Assembly (NCBI RefSeq): GCF_000826185.2
Contig: NZ_LN648875.1
Location: forward strand, 440,103-504,102
DNA: 64,000 bases
Source: Microbacterium gorillae
GTDB taxonomy: Bacteria > Actinomycetota > Actinomycetes > Actinomycetales > Microbacteriaceae
Reading direction: 5' to 3'
Part shown: in pieces, positions 9,976 through 18,835 of the stretch
How positions within the stretch are numbered: position 1 is the stretch's first letter
How the letters are laid out: each line of letters starts with the position of its first letter
Notes under the pieces: model-generated
Told to the model about the DNA's origin: nothing
The model's input: only the letters and a program-made list of their open reading frames with translations
The model's database searches: none
Made by a program: the position numbers and the translations under genes

Positions 9976-10862
9976 CGTTCACTCCGTCCGATGGCCTGAC
10001 TGATGCGGTTGGCGGCGAGCACCACGACCAGGACCACGAGTCCCGGGAAGGCGGTCAGCCACCAGGCGGTCGCCACGTAGTTGCGGCCCTCTGCGATGAG
10101 CAGGCCCCATTCCGGCGTGGGCGGCGGGGCGCCGTACCCGAGGAAGCCGAGCGTCGAGATCGCCAGGATCGCGGTGCCGAACTGCAGGGCCGCGAGGCCC
10201 AGGACCGCGGTCAGCGAGTTCGGCAGCACGTGCCGACGCAGCACCGTGAGGAATGACCCGCCGGAGCCGAACGCGGCCTCGACGTAGTCCGTCCGGCGCA
10301 CCCGGACGACCTCGCTGCGCGAGAGACGGGCGAAGGAGGCGATGGACCCGATTCCCACGGCGATGGCCGCGTTCACGGTGCCGAAACCGAGCAGGATGAT
10401 GATCGACAGCGACAGCAGCAGCCCCGGGATCGCGAGCAGCACGTCCACGATCCGCATGAACACGTCGTCCACGATGCCGCCGATGGACCCGGCGAGCACG
10501 CCGATCAGCGTGCCGACCACGAGGCCCACGGTGACGGCGATCAGGGCACCGGAGAGCGAGTGGACGGCGCCGTGCACGACGCGGGCGTACAGGTCCCGGC
10601 CGATCGCGTCGGTTCCGAACCAGTGCGCGGCACTCGGCGGCAGCAGCTTGTCCGCGGGAACACCGTCGACGGGGTCATAACCGGTGAACAGGCTCGGCAC
10701 GATGACCCAGGTCAAGGCGACCACCAGCACGATGATCGCGACGACGAGACCCGGTACGGGAACCCGGCGACGGCGACGGCGCGTCTCCGGCACCGGCGTG
10801 GTCGTCGGTGTCGCAGTGGCGCGGGCGGTTTCGACCTCGCGCTCGATCACGGGCGCACTCAC
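9972..10862 (-). CDS. ABC importer permease, DppC/GsiD type
   Basis: 296 aa. An arginine-rich cytoplasmic N terminus is followed by one membrane segment, a periplasmic-side loop with HWFGTDAIGRDLYARVVHG (diagnostic for DppC-type subunits) and the BPD_transp_1 domain with the EAA-like loop YVEAAFGSGGSFLTVLRRHVLPN that docks on the ATPase. Four-base ATGA overlaps with both neighbours show tight coupling. Confidence 0.92.
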   Translation of the reverse strand: MSAPVIEREVETARATATPTTTPVPETRRRRRRVPVPGLVVAIIVLVVALTWVIVPSLFTGYDPVDGVPADKLLPPSAAHWFGTDAIGRDLYARVVHGAVHSLSGALIAVTVGLVVGTLIGVLAGSIGGIVDDVFMRIVDVLLAIPGLLLSLSIIILLGFGTVNAAIAVGIGSIASFARLSRSEVVRVRRTDYVEAAFGSGGSFLTVLRRHVLPNSLTAVLGLAALQFGTAILAISTLGFLGYGAPPPTPEWGLLIAEGRNYVATAWWLTAFPGLVVLVVVLAANRISQAIGRSER

Positions 10863-11833
10863 GCCGTCACCCCCACCGCACGCGGAGCGGACCGGCGCAC
10901 GCGGGCGACACCGGTGCGCAACCGCGGATCCAGGACGGCGGCGAGCACGTCGACCAGCAGGCTGACGATCACGAAGGTCAGCGCGGCCAGCACCACGACG
11001 CCCTGGAGCACCGGGATGTCCTGGTTGGCGACGGCCTGCTCGGTGATGCGACCGATGCCGGCGCGGCCGAAGACCGTCTCGGTCACGACGGCGCCACCGA
11101 TCAGCTCACCGACGAGGACACCGGCGATCGTCAGCGTCGGCAGCAGTGCGTTGCGGGCCACCGAGCGGACCAGCACCCACCGCGGCGAGGCGCCCTTGGC
11201 ACGCACCACCGTCACGAACGGCTGCAGTGAGACCGCGTCGATGCTGCGCAGCAGCGTCTGCGCCAGCGGTGCCGCGATCGGAACGGCCAGGGTGATCACC
11301 GGCAGGATCAGGGATGTCACCGGGTCGGCGCCGACGACGGGTACCCAGCCGAGCCCGAAGGAGAACACCTGGATCAGGAGGATGCCGAACCAGAACACCG
11401 GAATGGACACCAGCACCGCCGGTACCGAGTGCAGCAGGCGCCGCAACCAGGCGAACGGCCCGAGGTTCGCGGCCGCGGCGATGAGCACGGCCAGGATCGA
11501 TGCGGTGACGAAACCGAGCCCGGCCAGCAGTGCGGTCTGCGGCAACGCCTCGCCGATCAGGCTCAGCACCGCGGTGCCGTACTGCGACGAGTAGCCGAAG
11601 TCGCCCCGTGTGAAACCGGCGAGCGTGTGAAGATACTGCTGCCACCAGGGCAGATCCGCACCGTAGCTGGCCCGGATGGAGGCGATCTGTTCGGGGCTGA
11701 GCCCCAGTTCCGGGTTCTGGAACTTGATCAGGATCGCGTCCCCCGGCAGCAGCTGCAGCAGGATGAAGGTCGCGGTGAAGGCGACGATCAGGACGATGAC
11801 GGCCTGTCCGGCGCGCCGGAGAAGGAAGCGCAT
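10859..11833 (-). CDS. ABC importer permease, DppB type
   Basis: 324 aa with about six membrane helices. The N terminus MRFLLRRAGQAVIVLIVAF, then LPGDAI and the long extracellular loop, are typical of DppB/GsiC. The cytoplasmic docking loop reads FVTVVRAKGASPRWVLVRSV. It is separated by only four bases from the stop codon of the substrate-binding protein gene and partners the DppC-type subunit downstream. Confidence 0.92.
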   Translation of the reverse strand: MRFLLRRAGQAVIVLIVAFTATFILLQLLPGDAILIKFQNPELGLSPEQIASIRASYGADLPWWQQYLHTLAGFTRGDFGYSSQYGTAVLSLIGEALPQTALLAGLGFVTASILAVLIAAAANLGPFAWLRRLLHSVPAVLVSIPVFWFGILLIQVFSFGLGWVPVVGADPVTSLILPVITLAVPIAAPLAQTLLRSIDAVSLQPFVTVVRAKGASPRWVLVRSVARNALLPTLTIAGVLVGELIGGAVVTETVFGRAGIGRITEQAVANQDIPVLQGVVVLAALTFVIVSLLVDVLAAVLDPRLRTGVARVRRSAPRAVGVTA

Positions 11834-11837
11834 CCGG

Positions 11838-13478
11838 TCACCGCTTCGCGAGCCACACGTCCGCGAACAGCGGGCGACCGACGGACTCGAACTCGATGCC
11901 GTGCACCCAGGTGTTCGCGCCGTAGACCTGCGGCTCCTCGAACAGCGGGATCACGTACGCCTGCTTCGCCAGGTAGTCCTGGACGGCGGCGGAGTCCTCG
12001 AGGCGCTTCGCGGCGTCCGGCTCGCTGCTGACGGCGGTCAGCAGCTCGTCGAGCTTCGGGTCATCGCTGAGCAGCGTGTTGCGGTTCTTGGAGAAGTACT
12101 GGCTCTTGATCACATCCGGGTCCGCACGGCCGACCATCGAGTGGTACAGCGGCGTCTTCAGCGGGTCCAGGATGTCCTGCGCGTAGCTGCCGGCGTCGGC
12201 GGATTTGACGTTCAGCTCCACGCCGATCTTCTTCAGCTGCTGGGCGACGAGTTCCAGCGTCTGCTTGGACAGCGGCTGCGGCTTGGCCTCGTAGACCGTG
12301 AGCGAGAGGCGCTGCCCGTCCTTGGCGCGGATACCGTCGGACCCGGTTGTCCAGCCTGCCTCGTCGAGGAGCTTCTCGGCCTTCTTCGGGTCGTACGCGT
12401 AGTACTTCGATTCGTCCTTGTAGCCCAGGGCGGACGAGCTCAGGGCCGAGGTCGCGACCGGGTAGTTCTTCGTGAAGATCGTGTCGACGACCTCCTGCGC
12501 GTTCACGCCGGCGACCAGCGCCTGGCGGACACGAAGATCGCTCAGCAGCGGGTTCGTGAAGCGCAGGCTCAGGCTGTTGTTCACGCCGCGGGTCTGCGGG
12601 GCGAACAGCTGCACTCCGGCGGCCTCCACGCGGGCTTCATCGAAGGCCTGCACATACCGGACGTAGTCCGCCTGGCCGGACAGGAGCGAACCGATGCGCA
12701 CGCTGTCCTCGGGCGTGATGAGAAGCTTCACGGCGTCAACGTAGGGCCGGCCCTGGTGCTTCCGGCTCGGGGGCGCCCAGTCGTAATCCTTCCGGGCGGC
12801 GAGCGTGAGCCCTTGCCCGACCTTCTCGTCGGTGATCGTGAAGGGTCCGGAACCAATGATCTCGGCACCGTTGCCGGCGCCGAAGTCCTCCAGAGATCGA
12901 TCCAGCGTGGCCGGCGAGAGCAGTCCCGAGGTGATCGTCGAGGTCGCCTGCAGGAAGCCGGGGCTCGGGTGGCTGAAGTGGAACTTCACGGTGTCCGCGT
13001 CCACCACCTCGCTGGAGGCGTAGTTGTTGACGGCTTCCGAGACCGTCAGGCCCTTCTTCGGGTCACCCTTGCCGAAGACGTCGAAGTTCTTCGCCACGGC
13101 GGCCGCATCCAGCGGCGTGCCATCAGAGAACGTCACACCGGGGCGGAGGTCGAAGGTGTACTCGGTCGCATCGGCGTTCACCTTCCAGTCGGTCGCGATC
13201 CACGGCTCGATCTCGAGCGTCTTCGGGTCCTGCCAGGTGAGGCGGTCGGTGATGTTGTTCACCAGCGCACCGTTCGGGTAGAAGCCGGCCTGCGGCGGGT
13301 ACAGGTTCGTGTACGGCTGGTACTCGAGGTAGGTCAGGGTGCCGCCGGTCACCGGTTCACCGGCGTCTGCGCCGGCACCGGCGGTCGCCGCTCCCGCTCC
13401 CGCCGCACAGCCCGACATCATGACGGCGGACACGGCGACGAGGGCGACGGCTGCGGCACGAGCGGAAAAGCGGGGCAT
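11838..13478 (-). CDS. Substrate-binding lipoprotein of peptide-type ABC importer (KPN_01854-type)
   Basis: 546 aa SBP_bac_5 family protein. Signal peptide with lipobox MMSGC at about residues 21-25 and a Gly/Ala-rich tether. Family landmarks include TYLEYQPYTNLYPPQ near the mature N terminus, FDLRPGVTFSDGTPLDAAAVAKNFD and the C-terminal PLFEEPQVYG. The ATG at 13478 is chosen because AGGAG lies five bases upstream; an in-frame ATG at 13505 is less well placed. It is the first gene of the operon. The ligand is unknown; members of this group bind peptides, opines, nickel chelates and other small amphipathic compounds. Confidence 0.9.
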   Translation of the reverse strand: MPRFSARAAAVALVAVSAVMMSGCAAGAGAATAGAGADAGEPVTGGTLTYLEYQPYTNLYPPQAGFYPNGALVNNITDRLTWQDPKTLEIEPWIATDWKVNADATEYTFDLRPGVTFSDGTPLDAAAVAKNFDVFGKGDPKKGLTVSEAVNNYASSEVVDADTVKFHFSHPSPGFLQATSTITSGLLSPATLDRSLEDFGAGNGAEIIGSGPFTITDEKVGQGLTLAARKDYDWAPPSRKHQGRPYVDAVKLLITPEDSVRIGSLLSGQADYVRYVQAFDEARVEAAGVQLFAPQTRGVNNSLSLRFTNPLLSDLRVRQALVAGVNAQEVVDTIFTKNYPVATSALSSSALGYKDESKYYAYDPKKAEKLLDEAGWTTGSDGIRAKDGQRLSLTVYEAKPQPLSKQTLELVAQQLKKIGVELNVKSADAGSYAQDILDPLKTPLYHSMVGRADPDVIKSQYFSKNRNTLLSDDPKLDELLTAVSSEPDAAKRLEDSAAVQDYLAKQAYVIPLFEEPQVYGANTWVHGIEFESVGRPLFADVWLAKR

Positions 13479-13563
13479 GGGGACTCCTGTGGTTTTGATC
13501 CGCATCGTCCGACGCGGTGCCCCCACGTTTTCAGCCCCGATGCATCCCCGTCGCCCTCGCGTG

Positions 13564-13616
13564 TCACCGCGCTTCACGCACCGTCACACACCGTCACACG
13601 CCTTCACGCCGTGTCA
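13564..13616. promoter_or_regulatory. Six-fold 10-bp phased TCA array upstream of the ABC operon
   Basis: TCA triplets start at 13564, 13574, 13584, 13594, 13604 and 13614, exactly one per 10 bp; four are within TCACNC and the pair CCGTCACAC is repeated directly (13581-13600). On the transcribed minus strand this is a direct repeat of TGA(C/A)NNNGNG units. It lies 86-138 bp before the SBP start. The phasing on one helix face fits cooperative binding of a winged-helix response regulator or similar protein. Confidence 0.5.
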
Positions 13617-13755
13617 TGTGCGCTGCGTCGGTGTCCCCGGGAGAGACACCCGGACGAAACGCGGCGACCGACGCGCCGGCGTCCGCCACGGACTTCACCG
13701 CGTTCGGACGCGGCGCACGCGGTGCGCGCGACGGCCGAGGGGCGCACCACCCGGG

Positions 13756-14610
13756 TCAGATCGGGAGGAGGTCCTGTGCCGGGGCGGAGCCGACGGCGGC
13801 GACGCGGCCGCGAGCGCGGGACCACTGACTCCAGCTCCCCGGGTACAGCGCGACGTCGAGCCCGGCGAGCTCGGCCGCGAGCACGGTGTGAGACGCGGCG
13901 ATGCCGGAACCGCAGTAGGCGGCGACCGGGGTCGTCCCGTCCGCGCCGACGGCGGCGAACAGCAGCCGCAGGCGCTCCGGATCCAGGAACCGACCCGCGG
14001 ACAGGTGTGCGGTCGTCGGCAGGTTGCGGGCGCCGGGGATGTGCCCGGCGACGGGGTTGAGCGGGTCCGCGTCACCGCGGAAGCGCTCCGGAGCGCGGGC
14101 GTCGATCAGCACGCCCGACGTCGACCACGTCGCGGCCTCATCGATGTCGATGGTGCCGGTGAGCTCGGCGAGCTCGATGTCACCGGGCGTCGGCAGCACG
14201 TCGCCCGTGGGCAGCGGGAACCCCGCCGCGATCCAGGCGCGCAGTCCCCCGTCCAGCACGCGAACGTCTGCGACTCCGGAACGGGTCAGCAGGAGCCACG
14301 CCCGCGCCGCTGCGACGGACTGGACGTCGTCGTAGATGACGACCGGCTCGCCCGTGCGCAGGCCCCACCGTCGCGCCGACGCCTGCAACGCCTCGCGAGA
14401 CGGCACGGGATGTCGGCCGCGTTTCGGGTCGTCGCGATCAGCCAGTTCGCGGTCCAGGTCCACGTACACCGCGCCGGGCAGGTGGCCGTCCAGATACGCC
14501 GGACGTCCCTCCGGCTGGTCCAGCCGCCACCGCACGTCGAGGAGGTGAACGGGGGTGTCCCCCCGCAGCAGATCGGCGAGTTCAACGACGTCGATGAGGG
14601 GGCGGGGCAT
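13756..14610 (-). CDS. Thiosulfate/3-mercaptopyruvate sulfurtransferase
   Basis: 284 aa, two tandem rhodanese domains. The first (about 1-140) is inactive, with YDDVQSVAA in place of a Cys loop. The second carries the catalytic Cys233 in the loop YCGSGIAASHT. The CGSG(I/V)-type loop is common in enzymes able to use 3-mercaptopyruvate or thiosulfate; I cannot separate the two. It transfers sulfane sulfur to an acceptor such as cyanide or a thiol. A phased TCA array like that of the ABC operon lies 46-78 bp upstream, hinting at joint control with sulfur acquisition. Confidence 0.9.
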   Translation of the reverse strand: MPRPLIDVVELADLLRGDTPVHLLDVRWRLDQPEGRPAYLDGHLPGAVYVDLDRELADRDDPKRGRHPVPSREALQASARRWGLRTGEPVVIYDDVQSVAAARAWLLLTRSGVADVRVLDGGLRAWIAAGFPLPTGDVLPTPGDIELAELTGTIDIDEAATWSTSGVLIDARAPERFRGDADPLNPVAGHIPGARNLPTTAHLSAGRFLDPERLRLLFAAVGADGTTPVAAYCGSGIAASHTVLAAELAGLDVALYPGSWSQWSRARGRVAAVGSAPAQDLLPI

Positions 14611-14655
14611 GGCCCCATGCTCTGTCGCTCCAGCCCGCGCGACCTACGCCGGATG

Positions 14656-14688
14656 TCACACGGGGTCACGCGGCGTCACGGTGTTTCA
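14656..14688. promoter_or_regulatory. Four-fold 10-bp phased TCA array upstream of the sulfurtransferase
   Basis: TCA triplets start at 14656, 14666, 14676 and 14686. The first three are in GTCAC; the text around them (TGTCACACGGGGTCACG) closely resembles the array before the ABC operon. The array also overlaps the start of a 17-bp tandem repeat. Confidence 0.45.
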
Positions 14689-14724
14689 GGGGACACGGTG
14701 TTTCAGGGGACACGGTGTTTCAGG
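14677..14724. repeat. 17-bp tandem repeat, 2.8 copies, after the SDR gene
   Basis: Unit CACGGTGTTTCAGGGGA at 14677-14693 and 14694-14710, with a partial third copy to 14724, three bases short of the SDR stop codon (14728-14730). It does not encode protein. Confidence 0.9.
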
Positions 14725-14727
14725 ATC

Positions 14728-15528
14728 TCAGGACCGCGACACCGCTTTCGCCACCACCCGCCGCAGCACGGGCCGCACGATCGGGTCGAGCACGCCCGGC
14801 ACGAGCAGCATCATGCGCGTCATCGCGTCCACCGTGATGGTGGCCGACCCCCTCTCGACCCCGCGGATCACGGCCGCCGCAACCTTCTCGGGCGTCATCG
14901 GCGCGATGCCGGCCGACACCGCCGCCGTCTCCGGCGGCTTGCGCAGGTTCTCCGCCGCGAACCCGGGCGTCTCGGTATCCGGCGGGTACAGCACACCGAT
15001 CCGGACCCCGGACGGCTCCACCTCATACCGCAGTGCCGATACGAGTGACGCGACCGCCGCCTTCGCGGCGCCGTACGCGGTGTACCCCGGAACACCGAGC
15101 ACCGCCGCGGTCGAACTCGTCACCACCACCCGCCCGCGGCGACGTTCGACCATGCCGGGGAGCACCGCGCGCAGTACGTGCACGGTGCCGAGGTGGTTCA
15201 GCCGCATCTGCGCCTCGAATTCGCCGGGGTCGACCTCCAGGAACCGTCCCGGCAGGGCGGTGCCCGCGCAGTGCACGAGGACATCGATCGGACCGTTGGT
15301 CTCCTCTGCCGTCCGGATCGCCGCGGCCACCGATGCCGGGTCCGTCACGTCACCCGGGGCCGCGAGCGCGTGGATGCGGTCCGCGGTGGCGGCCAGGACG
15401 TCCGGCCTCCTCGCGAGGACGGTCACCCGCGCGCCCCGTTCCCGAGCGGCGGCTGCGACAGCAGCGCCGATGCCCTCCGATCCGCCCGTGACCAGCACGT
15501 GCGCTCCGGGCCAGGGGAATCGCGTCAT
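14728..15528 (-). CDS. Short-chain dehydrogenase/reductase
   Basis: 266 aa classical SDR. NAD(P) motif TGGSEGIG (about 14-21), HCAG in place of NNAG, catalytic Ser in VTSSTAA and YTAYGAAK with Tyr and Lys. The Arg after the first strand region (LARRPD) favours NADPH. A hydrophobic C-terminal stretch (MMLLVPGVLDPIVRPVL) may attach to membrane, as in 3-ketodihydrosphingosine reductase-like SDRs, which this resembles overall. CATCAT, a weak -10 variant, stands six bases before the ATG. Confidence 0.85.
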   Translation of the reverse strand: MTRFPWPGAHVLVTGGSEGIGAAVAAAARERGARVTVLARRPDVLAATADRIHALAAPGDVTDPASVAAAIRTAEETNGPIDVLVHCAGTALPGRFLEVDPGEFEAQMRLNHLGTVHVLRAVLPGMVERRRGRVVVTSSTAAVLGVPGYTAYGAAKAAVASLVSALRYEVEPSGVRIGVLYPPDTETPGFAAENLRKPPETAAVSAGIAPMTPEKVAAAVIRGVERGSATITVDAMTRMMLLVPGVLDPIVRPVLRRVVAKAVSRS

Positions 15529-15589
15529 CCCGCCATGATGGACTCACGAAGGGCGCCGAACAAGGCAGCGCGCGACGTGGAATGTCGAA

Positions 15590-15621
15590 CCGCCCGCCCC
15601 AGCGCAGGCCGAGGCGGGCGG
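15590..15621 (-). terminator. Hairpin after the aldehyde dehydrogenase gene
   Basis: 9-bp stem CCGCCCGCC/GGCGGGCGG with a 14-base loop, seven bases past the stop codon of the gene ending at 15629. Confidence 0.6.
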
Positions 15622-15628
15622 ATTCACG

Positions 15629-17095
15629 TCAGAACGGGTACGGCTCCGGTTCGCTCTGCATCGTGATCCACTGCGTCTCGGTGAAGGTGTCCAGGCTCGC
15701 CGCCGGACCACCGAAGCGGCCACCGACGCCGGACGCCTTGACGCCGCCGAACGGAATGACGGCCTCATCGTCGACGGTCGCGTCGTTGATGTGGATCGCG
15801 CCGGACTCGATGCGTCCGGCGAGCTCGTAACCGCGGTACGGATTGGCGGTGATGATCGAGACGGACAGCCCGTACTCGCTCGCGTTGATCATCTCGATCG
15901 CCTCGTCCAGGTCGTCGTAGACGATCACCGGCGCGACCGGACCGAAGATCTCGTCCGCCCACGCGGAGCTCTCCGGCGACAGGTCGGTGATCACGGTCGG
16001 CCGGTAGAACAGTCCGTCGTACTCGCCGCCGGCCGCGATCCGCGCACCACTCTCGCGCGCGGCCTCGACGATGCCGTGCACCCGGTCGCGCTGGCGCTCG
16101 TCGATCAGCGGACCGAGCGGGGCACCCTGCTCGGGGTCGCCCACCGGAATGTGCGAGGCCTTCTCGGCCAGCGCGGCCACGTACGCCTCGGCGAGCGAGC
16201 GCGGCACGAGGTGGCGTCCGGTGGTCATGCAGATCTGGCCCTGGTGCAGGAACGAGCCCCAGGCGCCCACGGTGGCCGCCGCCGCCGGATCGGCGTCCTC
16301 GAGGACGAGCATGGCGTTGTTGCCGCCGAGCTCCAGGTGCACGCGCTTGAGCAGCGGGGCGGCGGACTCGGCGATCTTGCGGCCGGCGGCCGTGGACCCC
16401 GTGAACGAGATGCACGGGATCTGCGGATGCGTGACCAGTGCGGCACCGAGCTCGGCGCCGCCGGGCAGCACGTGCAGGACGCCGGCCGGCAGCCCCGCCT
16501 CCTCGAACAGCGCCGCGAGCGCCATGCCGCCGGCGATGGACGTGCGCGGGTCGGGCTTCAGGATGACGGCGTTGCCGAGCGCGAGTGCCGGGGCGACCGA
16601 GCGCATCGACAGGATCGCCGGGAAGTTGAACGGCGAGATGACCCCGACGATGCCGAGCGGCACGCGGCGGGCGATCGAGGTGCGGTCCTTGACCGAACGC
16701 AGCAGCTCCCCGTACGGGTGCGCGGCGACCGCCGCGGCCTCCTGCAGCTCGCTGATGACCAGGCCGGCCTCGAAGGCGGCCTTGCCTCCGCCCGAGCCGG
16801 ACTCGGCGACGATCACGTCGGTCAGGCGCGCGGTGTCGGCCTCCAGCAGCTGCGCCGCCTTGAGCATCACCGCGGCACGTGCCGCGTACGGCGCGGCCGC
16901 CCACGCCTTCTGCGCCGCGGCGGCCGAGGTCACCGCGGCGTCGAGGTCGGCGACGGACGCCGATCCCACCGTGCCGAGACTGCGGCCGGAACCGGGCGCG
17001 ATCACGTCGATCGTGCCGTCGCCTCCGGCCGTCCAGCCGTCCGAGAAGATCTTGCCGTCCCACACCGGGGTCGCCGTCGATGCCATGCTCGCCAC
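15629..17095 (-). CDS. NAD(P)-dependent aldehyde dehydrogenase, benzaldehyde dehydrogenase-like
   Basis: 488 aa ALDH superfamily enzyme. Key parts: VISPFNFPAILSMRSVAPALA (substrate tunnel and Asn), FTGSTAAGRKI (cofactor), ELGGNNAML (catalytic Glu), QGQICMTTGRHLV (catalytic Cys in QICMT), EIFGPVAPV. The QICMTTGR and HLELGGNNA wording matches the benzaldehyde/vanillin dehydrogenase branch. Most family members read GQVC or GQIC here, so the site is intact. Start at the ATG at 17095 with AGGAG eight bases upstream. It probably oxidises an aromatic aldehyde; the specific substrate is inference. Confidence 0.9.
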   Translation of the reverse strand: MASMASTATPVWDGKIFSDGWTAGGDGTIDVIAPGSGRSLGTVGSASVADLDAAVTSAAAAQKAWAAAPYAARAAVMLKAAQLLEADTARLTDVIVAESGSGGGKAAFEAGLVISELQEAAAVAAHPYGELLRSVKDRTSIARRVPLGIVGVISPFNFPAILSMRSVAPALALGNAVILKPDPRTSIAGGMALAALFEEAGLPAGVLHVLPGGAELGAALVTHPQIPCISFTGSTAAGRKIAESAAPLLKRVHLELGGNNAMLVLEDADPAAAATVGAWGSFLHQGQICMTTGRHLVPRSLAEAYVAALAEKASHIPVGDPEQGAPLGPLIDERQRDRVHGIVEAARESGARIAAGGEYDGLFYRPTVITDLSPESSAWADEIFGPVAPVIVYDDLDEAIEMINASEYGLSVSIITANPYRGYELAGRIESGAIHINDATVDDEAVIPFGGVKASGVGGRFGGPAASLDTFTETQWITMQSEPEPYPF

Positions 17096-17191
17096 TCCTT
17101 GTCGTCAGCGTGTCTGTCGTCTGCGTCCAGTCTGCCCGTCCACGGGTGCGGACAGCGCCGAGATTCCACTGGATGCGACGATGCCGGAACG

Positions 17192-18580
17192 TCAGACGAG
17201 CGCGGGTGCGGCGTGCAGCAACCGCGGCGCCGGCAGACTCAGACGCTCCCGCAGCGTGGCGCCGGAACGACCGAGCAGTCCACGACGACGGAGTTCGGGC
17301 ACCGCGAGGGTGGTGAAGGCCTCGAACTGCGCGGGCTGGAAGGCGGACAGCACATTGAACCCGTCCGTGGCCGCGGCGTCGCGCCAGGCCTCGGCGTGGT
17401 CGGCGAACGTGGCGGCGTCGCCGACGACGACGTTCGCCGGAACCGTGTGCGCCGCCACGAGGTGCCGCCAGCGCACGGGCTCCCGGCCGGATGCGGTCCG
17501 CCCGGTCCAGCGCGCGACGACGGACACCGCCGCAATGCCGGCGGAATCCAGCCGCTCCAGCGTCGCCGGGCCCACCGCGTCATCCAGTGCTGCCGCCCGC
17601 GTGGAATCGTCCGGCGCGAAGCCCGCCGCGTCCAGCAACGCCGCCAGCGAGCGCGCCGCCGGATAGCCCGGCCGCTCGCGGTGCCCGGACCCGATCGGCA
17701 CCAGTTCCAGCAACCGAGTGAGGATCACGCGCGCGTCCGCGACGGTCTCGGCCACCACCGGCAGCACCGGGACGATGACTTTCAGGTCATCGGCCCCGCG
17801 CCCGGCGGCGACGGCGGACCGACGCAGGTCGGCGCGCTCCCGGACGGCGAGTTCGAGGGTGGGCGTCGCGATGAGAGCGAGGTCCGCCTCGGCCGCCGCG
17901 AGCGCGCGTGAGCGCTCCGACGTCCCGGCGTGCACGATCGGCGGATGGACCTGCGGCGGCCGCGCGACGTTCAGCGGACCGTCGACGCGGAGGTGCTCGC
18001 CCGCGAACGACGCCGCACGCAGCTGCGCCGCATCGATCAGCACCCCCGCCTCCGGGTCGGCGATCCAGGCGTCCTCGCCCCACGACTCCCACAGCAACCG
18101 CAGCGCCCGGACGAACTCCTCGGCCCGTCCGTAGCGACCGATGTTGTCCGCGTGCGCGTCGCGGCCGTGGTTTCCGGCCGCACGAGGCTCAGCCCCGGTG
18201 ACGAGGTTCACGCCCGCGCGCCCGCCGGTGAGCAGATCGAGGGACGCCGTCGCGCGGGCCGTGGCGTACGGGTCAGCGTAGGTCGAGTTCACCGTCGCGA
18301 TCAGTCCGATGCGCTCGGTGATTCCGGCCAGGAACAGGCTCGCGCTGACCGGGTCGATGCGCGCCAGGAGGTAGGGGTCGCGGAACTCCAGGTCCGGTCC
18401 GGTCGCCAGCCAGTCGCCGAAGAAGAGATAGTCCAGGTCCGCGGCCTCGGCCGCCAGGGCGACCCGCCGCAGCACGGCGGCGTCGCCGGCCGGGTCCCGG
18501 TGCGCGCCGGGGTGGCGCCAGCCGCTCGGGTACGCACCGAGCGTTCGCACCATCGCGCCGAAGATCAGGGGTTCGGTCAT
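17192..18580 (-). CDS. LLM flavin monooxygenase, NtaA/SnaA/DszA family
   Basis: 462 aa. The length and blocks such as EAADLDYLFFGDWLATGPDLEF, DPVSASLFLAGITERIGLIATVNSTYADPY and GRAGVNLVTGAEPRAAGNHG mark the NtaA/SnaA/DszA/SoxA group of two-component FMNH2 monooxygenases, which need a separate flavin reductase; none is encoded in this window. Members act on nitrilotriacetate, dibenzothiophene sulfone and other organosulfur compounds. The ATG at 18580 follows GGAGGTG. A two-unit phased TCA element lies 108-120 bp upstream, like those of the ABC operon and the sulfurtransferase. Confidence 0.88.
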   Translation of the reverse strand: MTEPLIFGAMVRTLGAYPSGWRHPGAHRDPAGDAAVLRRVALAAEAADLDYLFFGDWLATGPDLEFRDPYLLARIDPVSASLFLAGITERIGLIATVNSTYADPYATARATASLDLLTGGRAGVNLVTGAEPRAAGNHGRDAHADNIGRYGRAEEFVRALRLLWESWGEDAWIADPEAGVLIDAAQLRAASFAGEHLRVDGPLNVARPPQVHPPIVHAGTSERSRALAAAEADLALIATPTLELAVRERADLRRSAVAAGRGADDLKVIVPVLPVVAETVADARVILTRLLELVPIGSGHRERPGYPAARSLAALLDAAGFAPDDSTRAAALDDAVGPATLERLDSAGIAAVSVVARWTGRTASGREPVRWRHLVAAHTVPANVVVGDAATFADHAEAWRDAAATDGFNVLSAFQPAQFEAFTTLAVPELRRRGLLGRSGATLRERLSLPAPRLLHAAPALV

Positions 18581-18687
18581 GGGACACCTCCGGGTCGGGG
18601 ACTGCGTCGATGTTCTCCCCCTCGTGGTGCTGACCGCCGCCGCGACGCCTCCGCACGCAACAGTGCGACCCGCGCCGACACGTCCCG

Positions 18688-18700
18688 TCACACGGCGTCA
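18688..18700. promoter_or_regulatory. Two-unit 10-bp phased TCA element upstream of the LLM monooxygenase
   Basis: TCA at 18688 and 18698 inside CCGTCACACGGCGTCAT, nearly the same wording as the arrays at 13584-13600 and 14656-14678. With only two units it could be chance on its own. Confidence 0.3.
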
Positions 18701-18823
18701 TCGCGTCGCTCCCACCCGCGACAGTTCCGCGCGCTCGAACCTGCCGCGTTCGAGAGCGACCTCGGAGATGCTCTCGCTCGCGGCAGATCCGGGCCCGCAA
18801 AAGTGCCGGAGCTGGGAGCGACT

Positions 18824-18829
18824 TAGTGT
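18824..18829 (+). promoter_or_regulatory. -10 box TAGTGT, leaderless promoter of the Nudix gene
   Basis: Six bases separate this hexamer from the ATG at 18836. Confidence 0.5.
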
Positions 18830-18835
18830 GGGGGG

